64,000 nt of DNA. It comes from JANQEU01 sp965228045 (GTDB lineage Bacteria; Bacteroidota; Bacteroidia; Cytophagales; Cyclobacteriaceae). The position numbers were made by a program, and so were the translations under genes. The notes under the pieces are model-generated. The model saw only the letters and a program-made list of their open reading frames with translations, searched no databases and was not told the origin of the DNA. Of this stretch, positions 8,767 to 17,163 are shown piece by piece; the first letter of the stretch is position 1, and each line of letters starts with the position of its first letter. The stretch is taken from NCBI GenBank assembly GCA_965228045.1, contig OZ245789.1, positions 1,488,001 through 1,552,000 of the forward strand. The letters run 5' to 3'.

Positions 8767-8774
8767 CAAATATA
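8767..8774 (-). promoter_or_regulatory. -7 element of lolD, 5 bases from its ATG
   Basis: TATATTTG on the minus strand is a full match to the Bacteroidota -7 consensus. Only CGCCA separates it from the lolD start codon, so transcription would begin at or within a few bases of the ATG. I see no clear TTG at -33. Confidence 0.5.
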
Positions 8775-8798
8775 GAATTGTCGCTTGTAATGAACAGC

Positions 8799-8829
8799 TT
8801 GTTTAAGCCCTTTGGATGGGCTAGATTCG
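8799..8829 (+). promoter_or_regulatory. Putative sucC promoter
   Basis: TTG (8799-8801), a 20-base spacer and TAGATTCG (8822-8829, one mismatch to TAnnTTTG) lie 17 bases before the sucC ATG. It overlaps the upstream side of the divergent lolD promoter. Confidence 0.4.
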
Positions 8830-8846
8830 CAGAAAAACATAGCAAC

Positions 8847-10058
8847 ATGAACATCCACGAATATCAGGCTAAAGAAATTCTCAAAAAGTATGGCGTAACC
8901 ATTCAGGAGGGTATCGTTGCTGATACACCGGAAAAGGCAAAGGAAGCCGCGAAGGAATTGCATGGTACTACGGGCACAGACTGGTATGTTTTGAAAGCAC
9001 AGATTCATGCCGGCGGGAGAGGAAAAGGTAAAATTCAGGAGACTGGCTCAAACGGAGTGGTGTTGGCGAAAAGCCTGGATGAAGTTGCTCCGAAGTCAAA
9101 GGATATTATTGGAGGAACATTGGTTACACATCAAACTGGTCCCGAAGGTAAGTCAGTAAAGAAGTTATTGATTGCACAAGATGTTTACTATCCGGGCGAG
9201 TCCGAGCCAAAGGAATATTATCTATCTATTTTGCTGGACAGAGCCACCGGCCAAAATGTGATCATGGCCTCTACGGAAGGGGGGATGGATATAGAAACCG
9301 TTGCGGAGGAGACACCTGAGAAAATCATCAAGGAATGGATCGATCCAAAAGTCGGTCTTCAGGGCTTCCAGGCAAGAAAAGTTGCGTTCGCACTGGGACT
9401 GGAAGGTCAGGCTTTCAAAGAAATGGTAAAGTTTATCTTCTCACTTTATAAGGCGTTCGAAAGTATAGATGCTTCATTATTTGAAATTAATCCTGTTTTA
9501 AAGACGAGTGACAATAAGATTTTAGCTGTTGATTCCAAAGTCAACCTCGATGACAATGCGCTTTTCCGTCACAAAGACATTGCGGAATTGAGGGACCTGA
9601 ATGAGGAAGATCCGGCGGAAGTTGAGGCATCGCAATCCGGACTTAGTTATGTGAAGCTTGATGGAAATGTCGGGTGTATGGTAAACGGCGCTGGTCTTGC
9701 TATGGCTACCATGGACATGATCAAATTGAGTGGAGGAGAACCTGCCAATTTCCTGGACGTAGGAGGTGGAGCCAATGCCGAAACCGTTGAGGCTGGTTTC
9801 AGGATCATCTTGAAAGATCCTAATGTAAAAGCCATCCTTATTAATATTTTTGGCGGTATCGTGCGATGCGATCGTGTTGCGAATGGAGTAGTTGAAGCTT
9901 ATAAGAAGATCGGAACTATTGATGTACCTATCATTGTAAGGCTTCAGGGTACCAATGCTGAAGAGGGTGCAAAAATCATTGAAGAGTCCGGTCTGAAAGT
10001 TACTTCAGCTATTCTCTTGAAAGACGCAGCCGAAAAGGTGAAAGAAGTATTGGCGTAA
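8847..10058 (+). CDS. sucC: Succinyl-CoA synthetase (ADP/GDP-forming) beta subunit
   Basis: The 403-residue protein starts MNIHEYQAKEILKKYGV, the standard SucC N-terminus, which decides the ATG at 8847. It has an ATP-grasp domain (about 1-240, with KAQIHAGGRGKG binding nucleotide) and a C-terminal CoA-ligase domain with GCMVNGAGLAMATMD and INIFGGIVRCDRVA. With SucD (not in the window) it converts succinyl-CoA to succinate with substrate-level phosphorylation in the TCA cycle. It appears to be transcribed alone from its own promoter. Identification is very secure. Confidence 0.95.
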   Translation: MNIHEYQAKEILKKYGVTIQEGIVADTPEKAKEAAKELHGTTGTDWYVLKAQIHAGGRGKGKIQETGSNGVVLAKSLDEVAPKSKDIIGGTLVTHQTGPEGKSVKKLLIAQDVYYPGESEPKEYYLSILLDRATGQNVIMASTEGGMDIETVAEETPEKIIKEWIDPKVGLQGFQARKVAFALGLEGQAFKEMVKFIFSLYKAFESIDASLFEINPVLKTSDNKILAVDSKVNLDDNALFRHKDIAELRDLNEEDPAEVEASQSGLSYVKLDGNVGCMVNGAGLAMATMDMIKLSGGEPANFLDVGGGANAETVEAGFRIILKDPNVKAILINIFGGIVRCDRVANGVVEAYKKIGTIDVPIIVRLQGTNAEEGAKIIEESGLKVTSAILLKDAAEKVKEVLA

Positions 10059-10108
10059 TTATTCTTATTCTTCCTCCGCTCGTATTTTTTGAACATATCC
10101 TTACCATT

Positions 10109-10207
10109 TGTTCAATTTTAGCTCATAAAATGAACACGTCCTTTTGATTTCATAAAAACTGGACATAAATTAGTGTCATGTTCAATTAATTAACAAAAAA
10201 TGAACAT
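10109..10207. promoter_or_regulatory. Two matching inverted repeats flanking the fic promoter
   Basis: Two sites share the form TGTTCA-N16-TGAACA: 10109-10136 and 10179-10206 (the second extends to 10178-10207). Both have exactly 16 bases between the arms. Between them lies a promoter: TTG (10144-10146), 19 bases, TAAATTAG (10166-10173). The second site overlaps the expected transcription start and the ATG of fic at 10200. Lone half sites TGAACA (10090) and TGGACA (10160) are also present. The arrangement is typical of an autorepressed operator pair; the winged-helix tail of Fic may be the binding protein. Confidence 0.65.
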
Positions 10208-11318
10208 GAAGGCTTATGATCGATTAAATCCATTTAATGATCTTCCGTTGCTACCTGAGCCTCAGACAGCCGTGGATGAGGAAGTACTGCTAAAATGGGG
10301 ATATGCAAGTAGAGCTCTGGCAGAATTAAATGGAAATATACAGAGGTTGCCAAACCCTACCATGTTGGTCAATACTATATCCATTCAGGAAGCTCGTAGT
10401 TCTTCAGAAATTGAAAATATTTTTACAACCGAAGATGAATTGTATAAAGCAATTTCTGATTCAGTACAGGAGAAGCATGCTAATCCGGCCACCAAGGAAG
10501 TATTGCATTACAGGGAGGCACTTTGGCATGCATTTGGTCAAATCGAAGAACATGGGGGCATAGATCTTTCCGTAATTATTGGAATTTTCCAAACTATAAA
10601 AAAGACTAATGAGGGGATTCGAAGCCCTCAGTCACAAGTAGTCATCAAACGGGGAAACAGTGAATTCAGGTCAGGGGAGGTGGTTTATACACCTCCTAGA
10701 GGCAAAGGAATCCTGGAACAGAAACTGAACAACTTACTGGAATATTTAAGAGATGATTCCCAATATCCAACGGATCCACTGATCAAAATGTGTGTTTCAC
10801 ATTATCAGTTTGAAGCGATACATCCGTTTAGCGATGGCAATGGTCGAACAGGAAGGATTATGAATTTACTTTATCTGATTCATAAAAGGCTTTTGACACA
10901 TCCGATCCTTTATCTAAGCAAATACATTATTGAAAACAAAGACGACTATTATTACAATTTAGCGGCTGTTACCCAACGAGGAGCATGGAAGAATTGGATA
11001 GTATATATGTTGAATGCCGTGGAGCACACATCCAGGTATACGAATCAGCTGATCAATGAAATTATAGATCAAATGGATGCCACCTTACAGTACGGAAAAT
11101 CGGAGCTAAAATGGTATACCAAAGAAGTGAACGAGATGCTATTTCATCGACCCTATATTAAACAGAAATCTCTGGGTGAAATCATGAATAGGACAAGCAG
11201 AACCACCTTAACCAAATATATGAATCAACTTACAGATATAGGAATTGTTACACCTAAACAGGATGGCAAAGAGGTATTTTATGTCAATGTGGACCTGATG
11301 CGTATTCTCGAAAGTTGA
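10200..11318 (+). CDS. Fic-family AMPylase-like protein with N-terminal inhibitory helix and winged-helix tail
   Basis: The 372-residue protein carries the full Fic motif HPFSDGNGRTGR (208-219, catalytic His208), so transfer of AMP from ATP to a protein hydroxyl is expected. The inhibitory motif S-x-x-x-E-N (68-73) sits in the N-terminal helix, making it a class II, self-inhibited Fic. After the Fic core a helix-turn-helix-like region (about 320-372, KSLGEIMNRTSRTTLTKYM) resembles the winged helix seen in many bacterial Fic proteins. Transcribed alone with paired operators at its start. Target protein unknown. Confidence 0.9.
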   Translation: MNMKAYDRLNPFNDLPLLPEPQTAVDEEVLLKWGYASRALAELNGNIQRLPNPTMLVNTISIQEARSSSEIENIFTTEDELYKAISDSVQEKHANPATKEVLHYREALWHAFGQIEEHGGIDLSVIIGIFQTIKKTNEGIRSPQSQVVIKRGNSEFRSGEVVYTPPRGKGILEQKLNNLLEYLRDDSQYPTDPLIKMCVSHYQFEAIHPFSDGNGRTGRIMNLLYLIHKRLLTHPILYLSKYIIENKDDYYYNLAAVTQRGAWKNWIVYMLNAVEHTSRYTNQLINEIIDQMDATLQYGKSELKWYTKEVNEMLFHRPYIKQKSLGEIMNRTSRTTLTKYMNQLTDIGIVTPKQDGKEVFYVNVDLMRILES

Positions 11319-11478
11319 TAAATGCACCAAATTCTTTGCTTTCATTTCATCATGGTTGGAAATTGTGAAGGTCACCTTATAGGAGGTCCACTCGGGGAGA
11401 TGAAAGAATTTTGGACCTATGTTTTTTCGAAGAATCCAATTTGTCTTAAATTCAGTAATCTAAAAAGAGCTAAGCAAT

Positions 11479-11751
11479 ATGCCTAGGGTAAAGTTTACTT
11501 CCAATCTTAAACGATTCTACCCGGATTTATCCCCAATGGAGATCGAGGTAGACTCAATTCCGGGTATCCTTTCGATTATTGATGAAAGACACCCGGGATT
11601 ACGTGATTACATCGTAGATGAGCAGGGGCGGCTGAGGCAGCATGTCAACATTTTTATTGGGAATGACCTGATTAAAGATCGGGACAAATTGACCGATGAG
11701 GTAAAGAGTGATTCGGAAGTTTATATTATGCAGGCGCTCTCAGGCGGGTAA
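11479..11751 (+). CDS. MoaD/ThiS-family ubiquitin-like protein
   Basis: The 90-residue protein has the beta-grasp pattern of MoaD and ThiS and ends in the essential Gly-Gly (MQALSGG), which in the family is adenylated and thiocarboxylated or conjugated. No ThiF/MoeB-type activating enzyme, MoaE or ThiG lies nearby. It is 15 bases upstream of the BNR-repeat gene and surely co-transcribed. As the genes for the usual pathways are absent, the sulfur-carrier target is unclear; a role with the neighbouring beta-propeller protein is likely, from context only. Confidence 0.8.
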   Translation: MPRVKFTSNLKRFYPDLSPMEIEVDSIPGILSIIDERHPGLRDYIVDEQGRLRQHVNIFIGNDLIKDRDKLTDEVKSDSEVYIMQALSGG

Positions 11752-11766
11752 TCATAAACTTGAAAT

Positions 11767-12852
11767 ATGGAAAAATCGAATCACCTTCTGCTCGGAACCA
11801 GGAAAGGCCTTATCATTTACAAAAGGTCAGGCGGTCAATGGATGTATCAATCCACACACTTCCTGGGAATTCCGGTATCACTAACTTTTGTTGATGAGCG
11901 TACCAATACCTGGTGGGCATGTCTCGACCATGGTCACTGGGGCACTAAGCTTCATAGGTCCGAAAACCAGGGAAAGGATTGGGTTGAAATGGAGGCACCT
12001 AAGTTCGATGAAGGTGTGGAGATAAAAGAGGGGAAGCCGGCCTCTGTAAGATATCTGTGGGCCATGACCCATGGGGGAGTGGACAGACCAGGCGTACTTT
12101 ACCTTGGTACCGATCCTGGTGCATTGTTTAAATCGGAAGACAATGGTGATACCTGGAAGATTGACCAGAATCTTTGGGATCATCCCTCGAGAAAGGATCA
12201 ATGGTTCGGTGGTGGTCGGGACCAGCCTGGTATTCACAGCATTTTGGTAGATCCAAGAAACTCAGATCACATCTACATTGGAATTAGCTGTGCGGGAGTT
12301 TTTGAGACATTGGATGGGGGTAGAAGTTGGAATCCTGCAAATAAAGGATTGACCGCGGATTTTCTACCGGATCCGAGTTCGGAGGTAGGTCAGGATCCCC
12401 ACCTGGTGGTGGCATGTCCATCAAACCCGGATGTGATGTGGCAGCAAAATCACTGTGGGATATTTGTAAGCCAGGATGGATCCAAATCATGGAAAAAGGT
12501 AAGCCAGGAGGGAGGTCCGGCAGATTTTGGTTTCGCAGTGGCGGTTCATGAAATGTATCCGGATGTTGCATGGGTTGTTCCCGGAATCAGTGATGAAATC
12601 CGAGTGGCTGTAGATCAGGCGTTATGTGTTTGCAGGACCGAAGATGGAGGCAAGACGTGGCAGGATTTCAGAGAAGGTTTACCCCAGGAAAATTGCTATG
12701 ATATCGTATACAGGCATGCATTGGATAATTCGGGTGATTCTTTGGTCTTTGGGACCACCACGGGAAATGTTTTCTTTTCAGAAGATCTTGGTGTTACCTG
12801 GGATCGGCTTTCAAGTGACCTCCCGATGGTCTACTCGGTGGAGATGGCTTAA
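11767..12852 (+). CDS. BNR/Asp-box beta-propeller protein (sialidase/VPS10-like)
   Basis: The 361-residue protein has about six Asp boxes of the form S-x-D-x-G-x-T-W spread along the chain (for example SEDNGDTW, TLDGGRSW, TEDGGKTW, SEDLGVTW), so it should fold as a beta-propeller. It begins MEKSNHLLLGTRKGL with no signal peptide, which argues for a cytoplasmic protein rather than a secreted sialidase. Sialidase catalytic residues were not identified. It follows the MoaD-like gene. Its stop codon is directly followed by the vapB operator. Confidence 0.75.
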   Translation: MEKSNHLLLGTRKGLIIYKRSGGQWMYQSTHFLGIPVSLTFVDERTNTWWACLDHGHWGTKLHRSENQGKDWVEMEAPKFDEGVEIKEGKPASVRYLWAMTHGGVDRPGVLYLGTDPGALFKSEDNGDTWKIDQNLWDHPSRKDQWFGGGRDQPGIHSILVDPRNSDHIYIGISCAGVFETLDGGRSWNPANKGLTADFLPDPSSEVGQDPHLVVACPSNPDVMWQQNHCGIFVSQDGSKSWKKVSQEGGPADFGFAVAVHEMYPDVAWVVPGISDEIRVAVDQALCVCRTEDGGKTWQDFREGLPQENCYDIVYRHALDNSGDSLVFGTTTGNVFFSEDLGVTWDRLSSDLPMVYSVEMA

Positions 12853-12853
12853 A

Positions 12854-12893
12854 TACATCATTATTGATGTATATTTACATCAATAATGATGCA
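12854..12893. promoter_or_regulatory. Nested-palindrome operator of the vapBC pair
   Basis: Two 18-base arms (12854-12871 and 12876-12893) are inverted copies with one mismatch, separated by TATT. Each arm is itself a palindrome of the type TACATCA-TTAT-TGATGTA. TATATTTA at 12870-12877, close to the -7 consensus, overlaps the centre. It starts two bases after the stop of the BNR gene and ends four bases before the vapB ATG. This fits autoregulation by the VapBC complex. Confidence 0.75.
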
Positions 12894-12896
12894 TTT

Positions 12897-13091
12897 ATGA
12901 GAACTTCAGTTGACATACCAAAAGAATTAATCGAGGAGGTTATGAAATTGACCGGTGCCAGTACTCAAAATCAAGCAATAAAAACAGCTCTTCAGTCTCT
13001 GGTAGATAGAGAGAAAAGGAAAAGGTTGTTGACCTTCAAAGGGAAAATTGATCTAAATGTTGACCTGGATAAATTGCGTGATCGAAAATGA
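12897..13091 (+). CDS. vapB: VapB-type antitoxin
   Basis: The 64-residue protein starts MRTSVDIPKELIEEVMKLTG, a ribbon-helix-helix DNA-binding motif typical of the VapB_antitoxin family, followed by a basic, flexible tail that should bind the toxin. ATG 12897 was chosen because it gives the family N-terminus and lies just after the operator; an earlier in-frame ATG (12864) is inside the operator. It overlaps the toxin gene by four bases (ATGA). Confidence 0.85.
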   Translation: MRTSVDIPKELIEEVMKLTGASTQNQAIKTALQSLVDREKRKRLLTFKGKIDLNVDLDKLRDRK

Positions 13092-13483
13092 GTTTTTCGT
13101 CCAAGGTGATGGTCGACAGTTCAGTATGGATAGATTTTTTTCGTAACAGTAATCAAACATTAGATGGTTTAATCTCCGAGGACCTCGTTTGTACCAATGA
13201 ACTGATTTTAAGCGAACTCGTACCCTTTTTATTAAAGAATAGGCAATTAACGATAGTGGAAAGTTTACTGGCCCTGGATCGAGTCCCTATGAATATCGAT
13301 TGGCAATCAATAAGAAATTATCAGAGAATCAATCTTGAGAATGGTATTAATGGTGTTGGAATACCGGATTTAATTATTGTTCAGCAGATGCTTGATCATA
13401 AAATGGAATTGTTATCAACGGATAAACATTTTAAGTTAATGTCTGAATTTTTGGAGATCAGATTATTTGATAACTCACTCTGA
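13088..13483 (+). CDS. vapC: VapC-type PIN-domain toxin ribonuclease
   Basis: The 131-residue PIN domain has the acidic residues needed for Mg-dependent RNA cleavage: Asp in VDSSVWIDFF (about 9), Glu in ILSELVPF (about 42), Asp in GIPDLIIVQQ (about 97) and Asp in LLSTDKHF (about 115). It is translationally coupled to vapB through an ATGA overlap. Known VapC toxins cut tRNA or rRNA; the target here is unknown. The last 9 bases overlap the 3' end of the convergent permease gene. Confidence 0.88.
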   Translation: MSFSSKVMVDSSVWIDFFRNSNQTLDGLISEDLVCTNELILSELVPFLLKNRQLTIVESLLALDRVPMNIDWQSIRNYQRINLENGINGVGIPDLIIVQQMLDHKMELLSTDKHFKLMSEFLEIRLFDNSL

Positions 13484-16075
13484 CCTCAGACTGTTTACCG
13501 GATTGGAAAGAGCGGCTTTTAGGATCTGGTATCCTGCTGATATTATTGTTAAAGCCAAAGCTCCGAATGCAGCGGTTACAAAAAACCAGACTTGTAGGTC
13601 TATTCGATAAGTGAAGTCCGCTAACCACTGTTCCATGGTGTACCAGCCTATCGGGATTGAAATGATAAGTGCTAATCCAACCAGTCGTAAGAAACCTCCG
13701 AATAATACCCGGACAAGATTTGAAGTGCTAGCTCCAAGGGCCTTTCTAATGCCAATCTCTTTGGTGTGGCTTTCAGCCACATAGTTGGCGAGGCCATATA
13801 GGCCAAGGCAGGAGATTATGATTGCGAGCATAGTGAAAAGCTTAAATAAATAGCCCATTCTTTGTTCACCCTGATACAGATTGTCCAGATCCTGATCTAC
13901 AAAATTGAATGAAAAAGGAAACAAAGGGTTAAGTTCTGTGTTTATCTCTTCCATGACCGAAATGGTCTCTTGTGTGACACCAGGGCTGGTTTTGACTACA
14001 ATTAGACCTCCTCCGAAATTTCTCCGCAGCACCAAAGGTTCTATTGAATATTGCAAGGGTTTAAAGTTAAAATCCTTAACGACACCAATAATTTTCCCGC
14101 TTGTCTGGTAATATGTAAAGGATTGTCCGATGACTTCTTCAGTACCCATCCCCATTAGTTCTGCCATTTTTTCGTTGATTATAAAATTGTTCGAGTCCGA
14201 TCTCATTTCGTTTGAAAATGTCCTTCCACTGATCAATTCAATGTCAAAGACATTTAGAAAATTCTCATCGACACGCATGTCAGGAATGACCGTTTGTAAG
14301 TTTGGGTCCTTTCCTTTCCAATCGTAGTTCACCGTGCCTGTGATAAGGTCCGTTGGGAGGTCCGAAATAATCGTATAATTCTCTGTTAAGGAGTTTTGTG
14401 ATAGTCTGTTTCTGAGCACATTCAGATCTCGACGCAATTCGCCGGAGGTAGGCATATACATCAAATTGGATTTGTCAAAGCCCAGATTTTTTTTCTGAAT
14501 AAACGTAAGCTGGTTGTGTGTGACAATTGCTCCGATCAACAGTGTTACTGAGATTCCGAGTTGTATCACAACGAGTGTATTGCGAAAAGCTTTGTTTCCT
14601 TTTCCTATTTTAAGTTTTCCTGTCAGGGTCTTTATTGGTTCAAAACCAGACAGAAAAAATGCTGGATAGCTACCGGCTATTAGTCCTGTTAAAATCGCTA
14701 TTGAAATAAGTCCGAATAATATCCAGCTATTATCAAGCTCAAAGGCAAGTGATTTATCAGAAAGCAAACTGAAGTAAGGCAATGAAAGATATGCCATAAC
14801 CATGGCAATGGAGAATGATACAGCGGAAACCATTAGAGACTCCGTTAGAAATTGACTTATCAACTGGCTTCTGCGTGCTCCAATTACTTTTCTAAGTCCT
14901 ACCTCTCTTGCTCTGTGTTCATAACGGGCTGTTGCCAGGTTCATGAAATTAAGACAGGCTGCTATCAGTATGATAATGGCAATGACAAAAAGGCTGTTGA
15001 CATACTGAATGTTGCCATGACCCGGAAGATCAATTTGATAGTCAGAATGTAGATGTATGTCAGTAAGGGACTGCAGGATGAAGTCTGCCGGAAAATCCTC
15101 AACTCTGGATTTGAAGATACGGTTTACGTCACTTCGCAGTTGCTCCACCTGCTCTTGACTTCGGACAGCCTCTCCATCAAATTTCAAGTAGGAATAAAAA
15201 TTAAAAGTATCCCAGACATTCTGCTGTAAATCGCGATTGTACCTCTCCTGTACAGCCATTGGGATTAGAAGATTGTATTTTAGGTGGGAGTTGGACGGTA
15301 CGTTGGCTAATACTCCTGTGACTGTAAGACTCTCTACCGTGTTTATTCGGATTACTTTTCCCAGGGGGTCTTCGTCGCCAAAGTATTTGATAGCGACATC
15401 CTCGGTTATGATGGCAGATTGTGGGTCAGATAGCGCAGTTTTTGGATCGCCCTTCAGCAATTCAAAGGAAAAAAATTGCAGAAAATTGGAATCGATAAAG
15501 AATGTTCTGGGTTCTTCGAAACTCCTCTCACCAATTTCTACAAGCACGTTTTCAGGTTTTGTTAAGCGTAGGTAAGATTTGATTTCGGGCATTTCATCCT
15601 TTAGACCCGGTGGCATACCTGCAGGATTGACCGCAGCTTTAAATCCTCCACCGGCGTCTACGGTAATTCTATAGATACTATCAGCGTCCTTATGAAATTT
15701 GTCATAACTAAGTTCATTGTGCACCCACAACAGGATCAGAATGCTACAGGTCATACCGATGGCAAGTCCTGAAATGTTCAGTGTAGAATAGACCTTGTTT
15801 TTGGTGATGTTTCGGAATGCGATTTTTAAGTGATTTCCTAGCATAATATTATTAGAGTGTTTTGACCGGGTTCTTTTTTTTAGAGCGAAAGGACGCAAGG
15901 CACTAAGTACATCGGTGAAATAGTGCAAATCTGCTGTCCATTTATGGTTAGTAGCACGCCGTTTTTGGTATAGTTCATGAAGATCTCCCTGGAGTGTTTC
16001 TATGACGTGATCGTTGCAAAACCATTCCAATAAAAAATCCGCAAATCTGGGTGGGCTTTTGGGATTACGATTCAT
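13475..16075 (-). CDS. FtsX/MacB-type ABC permease with permease-prefix domain (module A)
   Basis: The 866-residue protein begins with a prefix domain (about 1-70; PPRFADFLLEWFCNDHVIETLQGDLHELY) that marks the permease-prefix family, followed by a linker and an internal Met78 where a plain permease would start. Then TM1 (about 100-118), a MacB-like periplasmic domain, three TM helices, a second periplasmic domain, and three last TM helices. Two cytoplasmic coupling-helix motifs are visible, EVGLRKVIGA and EIGIRKALGA. The tail ends NPVNSLRSE. It has no ATPase domain and none is adjacent. Overlaps padR by 11 bases, so PadR probably controls it. Substrate unknown; antimicrobial peptide or lipid export are common guesses for the fold. 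Confidence 0.85.
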   Translation of the reverse strand: MNRNPKSPPRFADFLLEWFCNDHVIETLQGDLHELYQKRRATNHKWTADLHYFTDVLSALRPFALKKRTRSKHSNNIMLGNHLKIAFRNITKNKVYSTLNISGLAIGMTCSILILLWVHNELSYDKFHKDADSIYRITVDAGGGFKAAVNPAGMPPGLKDEMPEIKSYLRLTKPENVLVEIGERSFEEPRTFFIDSNFLQFFSFELLKGDPKTALSDPQSAIITEDVAIKYFGDEDPLGKVIRINTVESLTVTGVLANVPSNSHLKYNLLIPMAVQERYNRDLQQNVWDTFNFYSYLKFDGEAVRSQEQVEQLRSDVNRIFKSRVEDFPADFILQSLTDIHLHSDYQIDLPGHGNIQYVNSLFVIAIIILIAACLNFMNLATARYEHRAREVGLRKVIGARRSQLISQFLTESLMVSAVSFSIAMVMAYLSLPYFSLLSDKSLAFELDNSWILFGLISIAILTGLIAGSYPAFFLSGFEPIKTLTGKLKIGKGNKAFRNTLVVIQLGISVTLLIGAIVTHNQLTFIQKKNLGFDKSNLMYMPTSGELRRDLNVLRNRLSQNSLTENYTIISDLPTDLITGTVNYDWKGKDPNLQTVIPDMRVDENFLNVFDIELISGRTFSNEMRSDSNNFIINEKMAELMGMGTEEVIGQSFTYYQTSGKIIGVVKDFNFKPLQYSIEPLVLRRNFGGGLIVVKTSPGVTQETISVMEEINTELNPLFPFSFNFVDQDLDNLYQGEQRMGYLFKLFTMLAIIISCLGLYGLANYVAESHTKEIGIRKALGASTSNLVRVLFGGFLRLVGLALIISIPIGWYTMEQWLADFTYRIDLQVWFFVTAAFGALALTIISAGYQILKAALSNPVNSLRSE

Positions 16076-16394
16076 TCATTCCCAGATTTAGATCTTTGAT
16101 GTTTTTGGCAAATTCCATTCTTAACCTGTTGGCTTCCAGAATTGTATTTTTCCCCGAGGCAGTCAGCGAATAATATTTTTTTCGTCTGCCACCTCTTTCT
16201 GATGTGGCACCCCCCTCATGGGATTTCAGACAGCCTTTATCTTCCAGTCTGTATAAGGCCGAATGCAATGCACCGATACTGGGGTTTTTACCCGTTTTTT
16301 CTTTGAGTAGCTCTTTAACAGCCACGCCATAAGCTTCCTCTCCAAGTGAGCCTACTGCCAATAAAACTAATTCTTCGAATGCACCGATTTTCAT
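16065..16394 (-). CDS. PadR-family transcriptional repressor (module A)
   Basis: The 109-residue winged-helix protein starts MKIGAFEELVLLAVGSLGEEAYGV and contains SIGALHSALYRLEDKGCL and RGGRRKKYYSLTASGK, the recognition helix and wing of PadR. ATG 16394 gives the family N-terminus and lies right after its promoter; in-frame TTG or ATG codons further up are rejected. It is the first gene of an operon with the module A permease. The 21-bp direct repeats upstream are its likely binding sites. Confidence 0.88.
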   Translation of the reverse strand: MKIGAFEELVLLAVGSLGEEAYGVAVKELLKEKTGKNPSIGALHSALYRLEDKGCLKSHEGGATSERGGRRKKYYSLTASGKNTILEANRLRMEFAKNIKDLNLGMNES

Positions 16395-16449
16395 AATATA
16401 TTTCCTATTTGCAAACCAAATATAAATAAATATATTTCCTATTTGCAAA
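16395..16449 (-). promoter_or_regulatory. padR (module A) promoter with 21-bp direct repeats
   Basis: Two identical 21-bp direct repeats (16395-16415 and 16429-16449) begin AATATATTTCC and end TTTGCAAA, 34 bases apart. On the minus strand a promoter lies across them: TTG (16446-16448) in the outer repeat, a 21-base spacer, and TATATTTG (16417-16424) between the repeats. A repressor on the two repeats would cover the -33 element and the start point. Confidence 0.7.
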
Positions 16450-16509
16450 TGAAATCGAATTAGACTTAGCTCACAAATGATAAATGGGAGCAAACTGGAA
16501 ATAATTATG

Positions 16510-17064
16510 CTAGAATGGGAAAATGTCGCTTACCTGAATTTCTGTATTAAGTAGAGATATTGTGTCATTAGAATGAAATAAATCTTTAGATTCATAGTCG
16601 CCATCTTTTGGCTTAGAAAAGACCTCAATCAGCTTCTCATCCAGGTTGATGATCCAATATTCCGGGATCTTAAATTTCGCATATAAGTCTTTTTTGATTC
16701 CGCGGTCATATTTCAATGAAGAATCGGCCACTTCGATGATTACATAGATATCATCAGCTCCGGGGTGTTTGTCAGCATAATAATCTTGTCTGAATCTCAA
16801 AATGGAAATATCCGGTTCAGGTTCTGTTTTCTTATCAAACCTTACCGGATCCTGAATCGCAATGATATGGGTTTTACTAAGGAGAGCGTTTAAGATTTTA
16901 GACAGCTTTTTGACAACGCTGCCGTGCTTACTTCCAGCTGGACTCATTTCATAAATCTCACCTTGAATTAATTCGACGCTGTCACCGGGCTTAAGAATCC
17001 CCACCTCTGCCATGAGATAATATTCCTCCACATTGATCAATCTTTTTGCGACCTCGGTTACCAT
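16510..17064 (-). CDS. Uma2-family (DUF820) putative restriction-like nuclease
   Basis: The 184-residue protein belongs to the Uma2 family: ELIQGEIYEMSPAG near the start, PEPDISIL in the middle (Asp of a PD-(D/E)xK-like core) and VIIEVADSSLKYDRGIKKDLYAKFKIPEYWIIN with the E-x-K pair. The fold is that of restriction endonucleases, and biological roles are unknown. It has its own promoter and stands alone between modules A and B. Confidence 0.85.
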   Translation of the reverse strand: MVTEVAKRLINVEEYYLMAEVGILKPGDSVELIQGEIYEMSPAGSKHGSVVKKLSKILNALLSKTHIIAIQDPVRFDKKTEPEPDISILRFRQDYYADKHPGADDIYVIIEVADSSLKYDRGIKKDLYAKFKIPEYWIINLDEKLIEVFSKPKDGDYESKDLFHSNDTISLLNTEIQVSDIFPF

Positions 17065-17082
17065 TTTCGATTGTTGTTAAAC

Positions 17083-17111
17083 TAAAGTTACGAAAAGAAT
17101 TTGTTGTTCAA
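17083..17111 (-). promoter_or_regulatory. Putative promoter of the Uma2 gene
   Basis: On the minus strand TTG (17109-17111), an 18-base spacer and TAACTTTA (17083-17090, one mismatch at the last base) lie about 19 bases before the ATG. Confidence 0.4.
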
Positions 17112-17163
17112 ATGGATTGATTCTATAGTTCTGAATCAATCCATAAAACGCTTAATCTAAAAC

